Under the pieces are notes generated by a model, which ran no database searches, had not been told where the DNA came from, and was given only the letters and a program-made list of their open reading frames with translations. Below are positions 45,357 to 57,608 of a DNA stretch of 64,000 nucleotides, piece by piece (the first letter of the stretch is position 1; every line of letters begins with the position of its first letter). Location: positions 16,117,014 through 16,181,013 of the forward strand of contig CP141144.1 in the NCBI GenBank assembly GCA_035235625.1, written 5' to 3'. Source of the stretch: Saururus chinensis (lineage: Eukaryota > Streptophyta > Magnoliopsida > Piperales > Saururaceae). A program made the translations under genes and the position numbers.

Positions 45357-47040
45357 TTAATCCTTAAAGACTTGAAGATCAACTTTCTTCCCCCACATTC
45401 TCTTCATCTTTTTTTCATATACTTGGTGGGGCAACTTAGTGGTAATGGGGGTAGTATGTTTCTTTTTAATCTTCTTTGACCTAAGTTTAAAAGGATAATT
45501 TTTAGAACATTCTCTTCTAGTATGGGTCTCACTATGACAAATATCACATGTGATCATAATACTAGAACATATCCTTCCTCCTTTCCCTCTTCACCTAGGT
45601 GGGTTAGAGTTTATCTTAGGGTTTTTGTCACTCTCTTTTGCCTTTACAAATATAATAACTTTTGCTAAGGGGGTAGATAAGTAATTCTTAAAATCTAAGC
45701 TCATTTTGTTAGTTTGACCAATACTAAGCATAGTATCTAACGTCTTTTTCTACTCTTGAATCCATCTAATTTCTCTTCGGAGGATATGAGTTCTTTATTA
45801 AGAGCATTTGACTTCTCTTTCTTACTCTCTAGGTCTTTCTTAAGGTCATTCACCTCTCGTTCAACTTTGTTGTTCAACTCCACTTACCTATTTGCCTCTT
45901 GAAAAAACAAAACTAATTTATCTTCTTTCTTCTTTAACTCTCTCTTAAGGCTTTTGATTTTCGTAGTCAACATTGAGAATTGTTGGATGGATCCCTTACA
46001 CTCATCAGAATCAAACTCAGACTGAGTTCTATTTAAGAGAAGTGGACTCATGTGAATCTTCTTTAGAATTATTATCCTTCACACTTGCATAGAAGGTAGT
46101 ATAGTAGCACAATTCTTCTTAAGAAAAGCTCTCATCAGAGTAAGTTGTTTAAAACACTTTTGCATTTTTTCTTATAATCAAGCCCCTTTGACTTTTTAGT
46201 TATTATATGAAGAATTGTCAAAATTCAAGTTAGGAAAATCAACTGCAAAGTAACCTAACTTACCACATTCAAAGCTTTTTAAGTTCTTCTCATCTTGTTT
46301 AGTTTGTCTCTCATCTCTTTTCTCTCCTTGTTTCTTCCCAAAATTTTGTTCCTTATTGCTAAATCTAAAGTTCTAAGTTTTCAAGTGTTTCTTGAAGTTC
46401 TTAGCCAATAAAAGTATTAGTTCTTCATTATTTTAAACTCTTCCTATCCATCTAAGGTTCTTAACACTTTGTTTTTCCTTGAAGTTCTTCTAAATGGTTT
46501 TAGAGAATTTTGTTTTCCCTTGGACTTTTCAATCAACTCCTTTTTGTTATAGGACTCTTTATATATTTCAAAGGTTCTAAGGTTCCTAACCAACTCCTCA
46601 GTATCTAAGGTGTCAATTTTCTTATATTCATTAATGACAACCACCTTAATTTTTAATTTTGAAGACAAGGACCTTAATAGCTTTCTCACAACAAAGTATT
46701 TAGGTATAGTTCTCCTAATTGATCACATGTGTTGATTGTGTCTAAAATTTTAGTATAATATTTAGAAATTATCTCTTCTTCACTCATTATCATGTTCTTA
46801 AATTCTAAAGTTAACATTTGTAGCCTAGACACCTTCACAGCCTCAATTCCCTCATTATGTTTTACCAATTTTTCTCAAGCAACTTTGACAAACATACAAT
46901 TAGAGATCAACCAATATTCTGATTTTCCTATGACATTAAATAATGCAGTAAAGGCTTTACTACTTTAATTAGCAAGTCTAATCAAGTATTTTTTCGAGAA
47001 AAAAAGTAAACTTTAGCAAAAGTCATAATTTAAACACTAA
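45357..47040 (-). pseudogene. Copia gag remnant (UBN2-like domain, coiled region, zinc knuckles)
   Basis: Reading minus strand: KAFTALFNVIGKSEYWLISN, HNEGIEAVKVSRLQMLTLEF, MSEEEIISKYYTKILDTINT, LLRSLSSKLKIKVVVI and LDTEELVRNLRTFEI follow the order of plant copia gag. A worn zinc knuckle (FECGKLGYFAVDFP) lies near 46250. A Lys/Glu-rich, probably coiled stretch (ELNNKVEREVNDLKKDLESK) spans 45750-46000, and an intact CX2CX4HX4C knuckle (CDICHSETHTRREC) lies at 45505-45546. Many stops and shifts. Gag would coat the RNA in virus-like particles; this copy cannot. Confidence 0.75.
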
Positions 47041-47155
47041 CACAAGAAATCTAGCATAAGAAATTAAACTATGGAAATTTAAGAAAGGTTAAGAAGTACT
47101 AACATGGAAAGTATGATTGATATCATGTAGCAAAATCAAAATTTCAATAATTAAA

Positions 47156-47167
47156 CCTCAACTACCA
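47156..47167 (-). other. Worn primer-binding site of the copia derivative
   Basis: Minus strand TGGTAGTTGAGG, two bases inside the right LTR, resembling TGGTATCAGAGC, the site for the 3' end of initiator tRNA-Met. Confidence 0.5.
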
Positions 47168-47169
47168 CT

Positions 47170-47560
47170 TGTGAGTTTAATATCCATTTAGAAGAATATA
47201 GTGGATCACTAAATTGCCCTTAGTCTAATTATAAACAAGGATAAAGACTACGAATTCTAACCTCTTTGCTAAAAAATATATATGGAGCGGAATCAAACAA
47301 ATATTTTCTAAGATCTCACTCACGATGTATCAATCAATCAACCACTATTGTTCAATCACCATCATTCAATTCCCACATAAATAAAACAATTTAACATAGA
47401 AAACACCCTAGCACGAGTAAAAAACCATGACAGTTCCAAAAGAACCAAATAAATGCACTAGAAACTAAGATATTACATTGATATAAACAAACCACCAACA
47501 TTGTTTAGACTCTAACACAAGTTCCTCTTGTTTAGATCGTTGTTGCTGGCCTTCAAGTCA
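47170..47560 (-). repeat. 5' LTR of the copia derivative
   Basis: TGTGAG...AAGTCA on plus, so TG...CA on minus as well. About 390 bp, paired with 43686-44074. Confidence 0.75.
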
Positions 47561-50221
47561 TCCCCCTCAAGAATTTAAAATTTCTTCTTCCTCTTTGCTT
47601 TGTCTTTGTCTTATTCTAACCTTTAATAAGCATCACTTGTTGTATTGACTTTGGACTTATAGAACTTCAATATCCTATTGAAGATATGTTGCAACTCCTT
47701 TGAAATCTCTGTGTATAATCTCCATTAATTGTATATTAGCCTCTTCAATTCACCATGGATCTTCAACTCAAAGCTTCATGTGAATTCTCATTGAAATAGT
47801 GTGTGCAAAATGTATAAACCATTTTTCTCTAATCTCCTCAAGTTCTTCTTCTCTCTAATTTCGTGATTTCTTAACCCTTACATAGCTTCTTAAGTCGTTT
47901 TAAATATTGTACTTAAACAAGGAAAGAAATTAAAATCAGAATGACTTAATTAGGATAACTTATCCTTGAAGTGATCAATAGTTCCAAACAGCGATCGATC
48001 ATTCAATGTTTATTTTGTGCACGATACTTTAAGCAATCGATCGATAACTCTCAATTTTGTTTTGCACAAAGTGAAAATCAAGCATCGATCAATCATTTAC
48101 ATCTTGTTTTGCAGCAATTGATCGCTTTTATAATTTACCATTTTACCCTTTTTACCCTAAAACCTCATGAAACCTCTTAAATCAATTCTGAAACTTCTCC
48201 AAGTAATTTTTTGCATGGAAATGTGATTTGAATATTCTTAAAAAAACTTTCAATGTTCTTTAATTTTATGTCTTAATTAATAAAACACATCTACTAGTAT
48301 TTTTTAAATCTGTCAATTCCAAATTTGACTCGACCACAACAACTTCAAATCATATTCTAAAACTCGATACATACACAAGGTTTTTAGACATAATTTTGAT
48401 AAAGAAATCAACTAATAAACTTGACATATAACTCATATATTCTTATATGTGTGCCATCGATCTTGTGGATGAACATCTCTCATGCGTACCTTACGCTAGG
48501 CTCATTGCATGAGGGGAGCATGAAAAACTCTTCCGCTAGATTGTGATTGTCATAATGAAGACATAGAAATGAGATCGGTCTCTCACCATCCATCCTTTTC
48601 TTCTCTTTTTTGAAAATGTAGTTAGCTTGATTTTCAAAAATAAATTTATTGTTTGTCCAATTAATACATAGGCATTTTATTATTTCCGTTTTGTAGGCCT
48701 CAAAAGTAAATCAAATGTTCATTCACAATTTAGGTGATAGAAGCAGCATAACTATACAGTTTATGGCATCCTACTAAGGGGACATTTAGATATATATAGA
48801 AATGAGCTTTTAAACTGCTTTTAGTAAGTATAGATAGACCCTATTTTTTGGGAAAGTGTGGAATTCTTTTAAAAAAGAAGCACTTTTCTACTTTTATGTG
48901 AGTAAAATATGGTGGGTTCCACAACAAAACTACATTTTCTTTTCTACCATTCTCCAAATAAGGGTGCAATCATTTCATTTTCTAAAAAGAAAATGGCCTT
49001 AAAGTCCTTTTATTTCCCCACCCAAAGGTATCCAAATTGCCATTTAACTAACATTGGGCAAAAAAAGATAATTTTATTAACATAAATGTATATTATTTAT
49101 GTTCATGTATATAGGAATCAATATAGTAGTCATGATTTTGTACATTCTAGTATGCTCGCCAGCTCATGCTTGTTGGTTTTTTGAGCTGAAGCAATTTGCC
49201 CCCCCCTCTCGGTTTGATGTGTGACATATGAAGGCTCGCGGCACCCCATGCACACCAACGCACGTGAAGAGGGGCAATTAACCTTTTCTTTGTATATTTT
49301 ATAGCAAATTCATAATATTTTTTTGGTAAAACTATATATTCTTATATCATGTGGAATCAATATAGCAAAGCTTCTTAACATTTGTAGCAATTATATAATG
49401 GTTTAGGATTGAAAAAGTACAAACCTCAATAGATATTGAGGCTATGGACCTGTTTGATACAAAATCTCATTATGGTAGAATCTAAATTTTTAGCAGAATT
49501 AAGTCTCCTCAAATCTTAAAAACCATAATTTTGTTTGGTAAATTTTTTTCATAAATGTTATTTTTATTTAAATTTGGTAGAATCCAAGGTAAAAAAAGTT
49601 AATATTTCCTTGCTAGGAGATTTTAAAAATTGACTAAAATTTTGGCGGAATCTCATTCAAATCTAGTATTAGATTTGTGCAACCAAATTTTGTGCAAAAT
49701 CACTATAATCTTCCAAATTTTGATGTAATATTTTGTGTACAAACAACACTTACATCAATATGATTCATATATGAGCAAATCATATTTTCCCTCCATGTTG
49801 GAAATCTTCTCCAAGTTACAATATGTTGACAAAAAAATGAAACTGGTAAAAAGATGATAATGATAAAAAGGAATAATTCTGAGTTCTTGCAGACATAAAT
49901 AGTTTTTTTTTTATACATCAGCAATATCTCACTTGACTTCAACCAGATCCTATTTGTGTAATTTATCATCTTTAAGTGTATAACCAGATCGATTGTAAGT
50001 GCAACCAATGAGAATGAGAATGGTTTAGGTTGATGGCAAGCAATGAGGAGTGCGCTAAAAGGTACTACTATATCCAACTTCTTAGACATGATAGCAAGGC
50101 TGTAATTCAAGGTTGTGGCTCCTAATCTCTTTGGGAGAGCTAGTTTTTTTTACTTTATTTCATTTGATTAAAAGTTAGCATTCTAAGGTATGTAAGGGTC
50201 ACAAGAACAAAGAGTATTTCA
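47561..50221. other. AT-rich intergenic region
   Basis: No supported gene. It contains a cluster of ATCGATC words, a C-run near 49200-49208, and two segments with worn MITE-like openings (ggggacatttagatat at 48779, ggacctgtttgatacaaaat at 49447) whose partners I could not fix. The 135-codon minus frame at 49703-50110 has no recognisable motif. Confidence 0.45.
47985..48125 (+). repeat. ATCGATC-word cluster
   Basis: gcgatcgatcattcaatg, gcaatcgatcgataactc, gcatcgatcaatcattta and gcaattgatcgctttt follow at roughly 40-50 bp intervals, three of them preceded by ttttgtttgca-like words. Confidence 0.55.
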
Positions 50222-50223
50222 TA

Positions 50224-50322
50224 CTCCCTCTGTCCTATAGCTCCATTTGATTTTTCAAAATAAACTAAAATTAGTTCATTTAAAAAAAATTAAATAGAGT
50301 TATAAATTTAGGATGGAGGGGG
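50224..50322. mobile_element. Stowaway-like MITE, 99 bp
   Basis: Left end CTCCCTCTGTCCTATAGC and right end (reverse complement) CCCCCTCCATCCTAAATT, both leading to a TTTGATTTT / TTTAATTTT block. TA on both sides (50222-50223, 50323-50324). It is short and non-coding. Confidence 0.8.
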
Positions 50323-50324
50323 TA

Positions 50325-51228
50325 CCATTAATGTAAAAACTCCGACCAACTATAGATTTTGTGGGGGCAAAGTGCAATTTGATACATAAAAATGGAGGAA
50401 CAACAAACTGCAAAGCTTTTAGTGTTTTCTTGTTACAAGAGTTTTAAAGTTTAAACAAGAAATAACTAGACCTGATGAAGAAAGGAGACAAGGTCTACCT
50501 AACAAAAACAGAAAAGGAAGAGAAGACTTCTCATATATACCACAAGAGAAGAAGAGACGCACATTGACAAACACGGATACTAAGGGGCTATTTGGCAATA
50601 GATACATGACTCATGGGCGATTCACGAGTACATTCAGACAGGCTTCACCTAAGAAGCTTGAATCATGTCTGGTTGCACTGCTTCATGTGAAAATCAATTT
50701 CGCAAGATCTAGGGTATAAATAATGTTGAATTTTTTATATTTGACAAATTAAACTCTTCAATGTAGGAGGATTTTCAGATGTAGGCTTCAGCGCGAAAAG
50801 CTTGACTTGCACTTTGCATAATCTTGAAATAAATTCACACCCACCAAAAAGTCGAAGCATACTAATGTGCATAATCGTAGGGGCCCCAATGAATCAAATC
50901 GGACAAATCTTCATTCTAAACAAAAGTTTTGACACAATTGTTACTAAAAACAGTCGTTTATATGCGCCGGATGCATATGAGAGTGCATGTCCAAGGCACT
51001 TTTTGGCTGTAGGAAAGAGATCCAATGGCTAGCAACCTGCCTGGCATATATTTCCGAATATGTGACTTGGCGAATGCTAACTTTTTCCTTGCTATAAAAG
51101 TTATAGTAGCCTTTTTTAGTTCTCACAAAATTATTATTTTTATTAAAATTTGTAAAAGGTTAAAATGCGAGGAGCGCACGCCTTGCCTTGTGAGTATTAC
51201 CAAAATTGCAGCTCAAATGGGTGCGGCG
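50325..51228. other. Spacer without a supported gene
   Basis: Includes a worn hAT-MITE-like opening (ggggctatttggcaatag at 50583) and a TATA-like gctataaaagttatag at 51091. No ORF with a recognisable product. Confidence 0.4.
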
Positions 51229-51678
51229 TGTCACAAACTGCGTTCCGGGCACCCTACCAATTCCCTTTTTACTTTACTTCCATGTACATTTCTTTATTTT
51301 CATGTATTTTCTTTATTTTTATTTTATGGTGCAACCATACCCGTACAGCCACTTTGGCTGCCACTCCAACTATATATGAAAAATCTTTTATGCTATATAG
51401 GGGGGAGTGAGTAGTTGTGCAAGTTGGCTAGTGTTGTTGCACTCATTGCTTGTAAACATGTTGATAGTGAATGCATTCATCTTTTGTGTTTGTGTTCATT
51501 CGTTTCCTTGCAATGTGACTCGCTTTTGCCCCTACCCTTTTGCTTTGCATGCGCCGTAAGTGATTGCGCAACGCACCAGTGCAAGGCAAACCTCTTGTCC
51601 CACTCGCAGGCTTGCTTAGTGGGCTTTCAGCCTACAAGCGCCGCATGGCCGGCTACCCCAAAAACTCCGTCCGTGACA
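51229..51678 (+). repeat. 5' LTR of the gypsy element
   Basis: TGTCACAAACTGCGTTCC...CCGTCCGTGACA; pairs with 57779-58230. TATA-like tatatatg (51371) or ctatatag (51393) precede the likely start. It ends three bases before the primer site. Confidence 0.92.
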
Positions 51679-51680
51679 GT

Positions 51681-51692
51681 TGGTATCAGAGC
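51681..51692 (+). other. Primer-binding site, initiator tRNA-Met
   Basis: TGGTATCAGAGC, a perfect match to the plant retrotransposon consensus for tRNA-iMet. Confidence 0.93.
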
Positions 51693-51727
51693 CAAAGAAA
51701 AATCCATCCATCAAGCTTCCACTTGCG

Positions 51728-52978
51728 ATGCTGAAGTCGGTAGTAGGTGAAGCTAGTGGGGCTGAGCATGTCGCTCCAGACCCACAACACAGGAAATCAT
51801 CCAAATGGCAGGACCGCATGGAAGCCTTGGAGGAGCAAGTTGCTCCCTTGGCCAGTGGACTTCCTGCATTGGAAGAAAAGGTGAACTCTCTTGAAAAAGC
51901 GGAGAAACGGAACCGCGAGACTAGATCACAAAATCGTGGTGTCAGTATTGAGAACCGCATGATGATCGAAGAATCACAAGCGAAAGTTGAGAAATTGCGT
52001 GAGGAGGTACAAAACTTGGTTGCACCAGTGAGCCTTCTCCTCCGAACAATAGCCCAACAAGAGCCTGTTGTAGCCGTTAAGCGCCTCAAAGTGCCAGAAC
52101 CTAAGGTCTACCAGGGAGCGCGAGATGCCAAAGAACTAGAAAATTTTTTGTTCAATATGGAGCAATACTTCCAGGCTGTTCGCCCGGAGTCCGAAGAGGA
52201 TAAGGTCACAATGGCCACAATATACTTATCCGGCGATGCCAAGCTATGGTGGAGGATGAAGTACGAAGAAATTTTGAATGGTCGCCTTGAAGTTAACACT
52301 TGGGAAGACCTGAAGGGTTAGCTGAAGACCCAATTTTTGCCTGAAAATGTAGAATTCATTGCTTGACAAAACCTCCATCATCTCCAACAAACAGGGACCG
52401 TTCGCGACTATGTCAAACAGTTTTCTGCCCTAATGTTGGGCATTCGTGATATGGCCAAAAATGACAAGTTGTTCTACTTCCTTAAAGGTCTCAAGCCATG
52501 GGCCAAAACAGAGTTGAATCGGTGCAAAGTACGAGACTTATCTATTGCTATCACCGAAGCCGAACGTCTTACTGACTTCACTACCCAGGACAACACAAGA
52601 AAACCTAGATTTTTCCAAAGGGACCAAGGCCAGCGACAAGGTCAACGGGACCAAAGTGGCCCAAGTGAGTCTCAGGACAGGGGCAAGGGCAAAATTGGCA
52701 AAAGGAGGCCTTTCTCTAAAGACTTTGGTGCTAAAGCTCATAACTCCACTTCTACCACTCGGCCGTTCCAACCCTTCAACCGTGCTAGGGGTCTATTATC
52801 ATGCTTGTTATGTGATGGACCCCATCTTACTTGGCACTGTCCTCAAAAGAAAGCGCTCAATGCCCTCATTGCAAGAGAGTCAACCCGACTCGATGGCAAT
52901 GCGGAAGCCTCCGGCGATGAAGAAGAAGCACCCATGATGGGAGCGATGAGACGGCTCAACACCATTAACGGTACTTAG
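51728..52978 (+). pseudogene. Gypsy gag
   Basis: From the ATG 51728 (MLKSVVGEASG) a coiled-coil-like N-terminus leads to the retrotransposon gag domain (VYQGARDAKELENFLFNMEQ, MATIYLSGDAKLWWRMKYEE, DYVKQFSALMLGIRDM, FYFLKGLKPWAKTELN). A Gln/Arg-rich linker and a zinc knuckle CLLCDGPHLTWHC (52801-52839) follow. In-frame stops at 52319 and 52364 break it; the frame is otherwise kept through to protease. Gag forms the particle and binds RNA. Confidence 0.9.
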
Positions 52979-53008
52979 GGACCACAACTACCTCAAGCAA
53001 AGGGTCTG

Positions 53009-53332
53009 ATGTACATTGAGATCCACCTGAAGGGTGTCCCAACAAAAGCAATGGTAGACACTGGAGCCACCCATACATTTATATCAGACAATGAGGCAAG
53101 ACGTATCAGGCTAAAACTCATCAAAGATTCTAGCCGAATAAAGGCGGTGAACTCTGAAGCTCGCCCTATCACTGGGCTGGCCAAAGATGTTCCCATTCGG
53201 ATTAGTAAGTGGTCTAGTTCAACAAACCTCATGGCCGTCCCCATGGATGACTTCCAAGTTATCCTTGGGATGAAATTCTTACAGAAGGCAAACATTGTCC
53301 CAATGCCATCTGGGGTCTGTTTGCATGTTTGA
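53009..53332 (+). pseudogene. Gypsy aspartic protease
   Basis: MYIEIHLKGVPTKAMVDTGA with DTGATHTFIS gives the catalytic Asp; MDDFQVILGMKFLQKANIVP is the C-terminal flap/ILG part. It is in the same frame as gag, separated by a single stop (52976), and ends with a TGA at 53330. Confidence 0.88.
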
Positions 53333-53383
53333 AGCCACGAACCCTTGCATGGTATCGGTTGTTTAGAAAGGCAAGATGAGTAC

Positions 53384-55063
53384 TGTAACGTCCCTCGTAT
53401 TTTCGAATCAAAGAAAATAATTTTTGAAAATGTAACAAAATTTAATTACAATTGCCAAGGATCACCGTGTACTAAAACAGTAATTACAACACACTTTGTA
53501 TTATACAAAGATTTCAAAAATTGGGCATCACATGCCTTTGTACATTAGTCAATACAATAATTTACATAAGGTACAAAAACAGCAGTACAAGACTGTAATT
53601 TAAGGAAACCCTTCGTCGACTCCTTCAGATTCGAGTGAAACACCTGCAGAGTCTGAGGGTAGGTGAGTAAATTCATACTCAGTAGGTCGAATTAAGTTCT
53701 AAGAATATGCTTTGTGCACATACGAACATATCGTGCCATTTTTCTTTTGAAATCATTCAGAAAATCTGAAAACATGATCACAGAATGTTGCGATACCGGA
53801 CGACTTACACCCGCGCCCATGGGGTGACGCGAGACAAAAAGGAAGGGATTTACCCATGACATCCCAATCCTGTGCGCACCAGATGCCAAATTTGGCGGTA
53901 TCCAAAATCATAATAATTCTTGGCTCCGAGGAACCGAGAACTATCCAGACGGCACGATTGCCCAAAACTCGGAGAAATTTTTGAAAAGAGGAGATGATTT
54001 TAAAGTCAGAGCTTTTGTTTTCATAAAGTAACAGAAAACTTTTAGTAAAACTTTAGCTAGTAAACATCTCGGCATACGATTAAAATTTAAAACTACCTAC
54101 CTATAATACGTGCAAAATATAACGAGATTTCCTCGTAGAGTAAAGAAAGTCCCACCTTAAGATATCAGCCTTTGAGCGAGAATTTCAGCAGAATAACCAC
54201 TCCAACGCGTAGAATGCCCTTGATTTAGTAGGGTAGGGCTTTGGAACGGGTTAAAAAGGGTTGGGAATGGTCCAGAAACAGTAAAAAAATGAAAGGGTAA
54301 GATTAGGGAAGGGACATATTTTTCGAGGTCTTAGAGGGGTCGACTTGAGAAAATAACACTTCCAGTGCATAGAGAACCCTTGAATTAGTAGGAAACGGGT
54401 CTTGGAACGTGAAAATCGGACTTAAAATGGGTCGGGAATAGTGAAAATAGTGAAAGAGGTTGAAAATCGGATGTGGTTGAAAATCTAGTTGGAATGGGTA
54501 TAAATAGGGGAGGAGGAGGAATATTCCGGTGGGCACTGCCGCCGGAACTGGTGGGCACCCACCGGCGCCGCCGTGGAAACCGGTTGGCGCCCACTAGCGC
54601 CGCTGGAACCGGGTGTGTGTGTGACGAACACGCATTCGTCACGCACGCAGTGACGAACGCGCGTTCGTCACTGCGAACGCAAGCCCGGCGCACGTTTGGC
54701 ACGCACCGCGCGCTGCACCGCGCCGCCGAAGAAAATATTTTTATTATTTATTTTAATTTCCATAAAAATTCTAAAAATCATAACTTCCTATCCCGAACTC
54801 TGTTTTGCACGTTCGAGGTACCGTTGAGCTCATATTGACGAGCCCTATGAGACTAGACCACTTAAGAACCGTTTTACCCAAATTTCAAAAGTGGGTCCCA
54901 CCGATTGAACACGTTTCTCGAGGTCGTAACTTTCGTTCCCGACCTCCGATTTTTGCGTTTTAAGACTTGTTACGCTCGTCTCCACGAGCTCTAACCAACC
55001 CTTAGGAAAATTATAAATAACAAAATATATAAGGAGATCATGTTAGAAATTAGGGTTATTACA
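53384..55063 (+). mobile_element. Solo LTR F (1680 bp), nested in the gypsy element
   Basis: TGTAACGTCCC...GGGTTATTACA with a perfect 5-bp duplication AGTAC (53379-53383, 55064-55068). TATAAATA at 54500-54507, followed by a GC-rich leader-like part (54530-54730), sets plus orientation. No internal domain is present. Frames inside (for example 54473-54838) have no recognisable motif. Confidence 0.92.
54500..54507 (+). promoter_or_regulatory. TATA box of solo LTR F
   Basis: TATAAATA in gggtataaataggggagg, the strongest TATA element in the window by sequence. Confidence 0.6.
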
Positions 55064-55131
55064 AGTACTGCACATCTATCGGCACTACAACTAGACAACG
55101 GGTTGAAGAAAGGTGATCCCACATACCTTGT

Positions 55132-55960
55132 GGCTCGGCGCCGAATTACGACGACAACTTGATGAACTGCTAGATGCTGGCTTTATCCGTTCTTCGAAAG
55201 CCCCCTTCGGTGCTCTAGTTCTCTTCTAAAAAAAACATGATGGGAGCTTGCGTCTTTGTATTGACTATCGGGCATTGAACAAGCTGACAGTGAAGAATAA
55301 GTATCTCCTTCCACTCATTGCGGATATTTTTGACCAGCTTGGAACTACCCTCTACTTCTCTAAACTGGACCTTCGATCAGGTTACTACCAAGTGCATATT
55401 GCTGATGGTGATGAAGCCAAGACTACGTGTGTTACCTGTTATGGCGCGTTTGAGTTCCTGGCCATGCCCTTTGGCCTCACGAATGCACCGGCCACCTTTT
55501 GCACACTAATGAACAATATTTTCCATGACATCCTTGACTGCTTTGTTGTCGTCTACCTCGATGACATTGTCGTCTATAGCAAGACACTCGCCGAGCATAT
55601 TACTCATTTGCGAACTGTGTTTGAAGTCCTTCACCGGAACAAGCTATACGTCAAGTTGGAGAAGTGCTCCTTTGCACAATAGGAAATTCTCTTTTTGGGA
55701 CATCATATTGGCAAGGGACAAGTTTGGATGGATCAAGAAAAGATTCGTGCAATTGAGGATTGGCCAGCCCCCACCAAAGTTAAACAATTGCGAGCTTTCT
55801 TAGGCCTCTCCAACTACTATAGGCGCTTTGTTCAAGGGTATTCACAAAGAGCTGCCCCTTTAACGGACCTGCTAAAGAAGGATCGCCCTTGGTGTTGGTC
55901 AGAACAATGTCAAGGCCTTTACTACACTGAAGACAACAATAACACAAGAACCTGTACTTC
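55132..55960 (+). pseudogene. Gypsy reverse transcriptase
   Basis: All RT blocks are readable: [76 protein letters not shown] and [11 protein letters not shown] with the catalytic YLDD. The thumb follows (FLGHHIGKGQVWMDQEKI, LRAFLGLSNYYRRFVQGYS). Stops at 55228 (Gln to stop) and 55679 and a shift after 55915 inactivate it. Confidence 0.92.
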
Positions 55961-56400
55961 GACTCTCAGACTACCCCAAACCATTTGAAGTTCAAACGGA
56001 TGCCTTTGATTATTCCATTGGGGGCGTTCTCTCACAAGAAGACCACCCGGTTGTATTTGAAAGTTGTAAACTCAATGAAACAGAGAGACGCTACACCGTA
56101 CAAGAGAAGGAGATGACAACTATCATTCATTGTCTGCGCACCTGGTGCCATTACCTATTGGGCTCTAGCTTTGTTGTCAAAACCAACAACATTGCAGCTA
56201 GTTACTTCCAATCTCAACCTAAGTTGTCCCCCAAACAAGCTCGGTGGCAAGACTTTTTGGCTGAATTCGACTACATCTTGGAGTACAAACCGGGGCGGAA
56301 CAATGTCATGGCTGATGCACTTAGTCGACAGGCCGAATTGACCGAGTTGGCCTCCCTCCACCTTGCGAGCATCACTTCTTGGTCGAATGATCTACAACAT
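55960..56400 (+). pseudogene. Gypsy RNase H domain
   Basis: RLSDYPKPFEVQTDAFDYSI holds the first Asp, RRYTVQEKEMTTIIHCLRTW the Glu, and NNVMADALSR the last Asp. In KTNNIAASYF the third acidic residue, usually D, is N. The frame is shifted relative to RT. Confidence 0.85.
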
Positions 56401-56479
56401 CGTATCCGTATAGCAATGATGAAAGATCCTTTGGTATGCACCCTCCTTCAGCAGGTAAAAGAAGGCAAGACTTGCAAGT

Positions 56480-57608
56480 TTTGGCTCGACAATGGGTTAT
56501 TGATGACCAAGGGACGACGACTTTATGTTCCAAAAGCTGATCACCTACGGAAAGAACTCCTTCATGAGTGTCATGATACTCCTTGGGCTTGCCATCCTAG
56601 TATCCACCGCACACTAGCCCTTCTGGAGCGTGCTTATTTCTGGCCTCACATGAACAACGACATTGAGGCATATGTTCGAACATGCCTTACTTGCCAACAG
56701 GACAAAGTGGAACATGACAAGCCACACGGCCTCCTTCAACCACTGCCGATACCACCGGGACCTTGGGAGAGTGTTTCTCTCGACTTCATCTCAGCATTAC
56801 ATAAAGTTGGGGGATATGGGTCAATCTTGGTGGTTGTGGACCGCTTCTCTAAATATGCCAGCTCCTAAACATTGTACTGCCGAAGAATCTGCCCACCTAT
56901 TTTTAAAGAATATTGTCAAGTATTGGGGGGTGCCACAATCTATTGTCAGTGATCGGGATGGATGTTTTACAAGCCGCTTTTGGACAAAATTATTTAAGCT
57001 GCTTGGTTCCAAGCTAAGTTTCTCGTAGAGCATGCATCCACAAACAGATGGCCAAACAGAGTGCATTAATGCTCTCCTTGAGGAGTATCTACGCCACTTC
57101 ATTAGCGCCAACCAGAAGAACTGGGTCAATCTCTTCGATGTTGCCCAGTTCTTGTACAACCTACAAAAGAGTTCCACCACCAACCAGAGCCCTTTTGAGT
57201 TAGCCACCAGCCACTAGCCTGCCACACCCCATTCCCTGGCTCTAGGTTATTCCAGCAACAACCCCCATGCCTTCCGCCTTGCACAAGACTGGAGCATAAC
57301 CTCCGAAATTGCTTAGGCCTATCTCAAAAAGGCCGCTTCCCGTGCCAAAAAGTGGGCCGATCATGGCTACCAACCCTCTACCTTTAGTGTGGAGGATCTC
57401 GTGCTGGTCAAGCTCAACCCGGCTCAACTAAAGCTCTTTCACCAGCTACACAAAGGTCTCATCCACAAGTATAAAGGCCCCGTACCCATCCAGCGAGTCG
57501 GGAAGGTATCTTACAAGGTGCAACTACCGCCGTGGCTGCAGATCCATCCTGTCTTCCACGCTAGCTGTCTGAAGCCATACCATGCAGATGTTAAAGACCT
57601 CTCTAAAT
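56480..57608 (+). pseudogene. Gypsy integrase
   Basis: HHCC zinc domain (HECHDTPWACHPSIHRT, then CLTC at 56686-56697), DDE core (VSLDFISALHKVGGYGSILV; IVSDRDGCFTSRFW; HPQTDGQTECINALLEEYLR), and a C-terminal tail with the GPVPIQRVGKVSYKVQLP and HPVFHASCLKPYH motifs typical of plant gypsy. Breaks: stop at 56866, a shift near 56850, and stops at 57027, 57215 and 57314. Confidence 0.9.

Larger units (their letters stand above)
43686..47560 (-). mobile_element. Ty1/copia deletion derivative with gag only
   Basis: Direct repeats of about 390 bp (43686-44074 and 47170-47560) share gagtttaatat, ggataaagactacga, gatgtatcaatcaat and ccaaataaatgcactagaaac. They bound a minus-strand gag remnant (45357-47040). 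A worn primer site adjoins the right LTR. Protease, integrase and RT are absent, leaving 3.9 kb. No target duplication remains (tgtgc against tcccc). It would have needed proteins from intact relatives to move. Confidence 0.75.
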
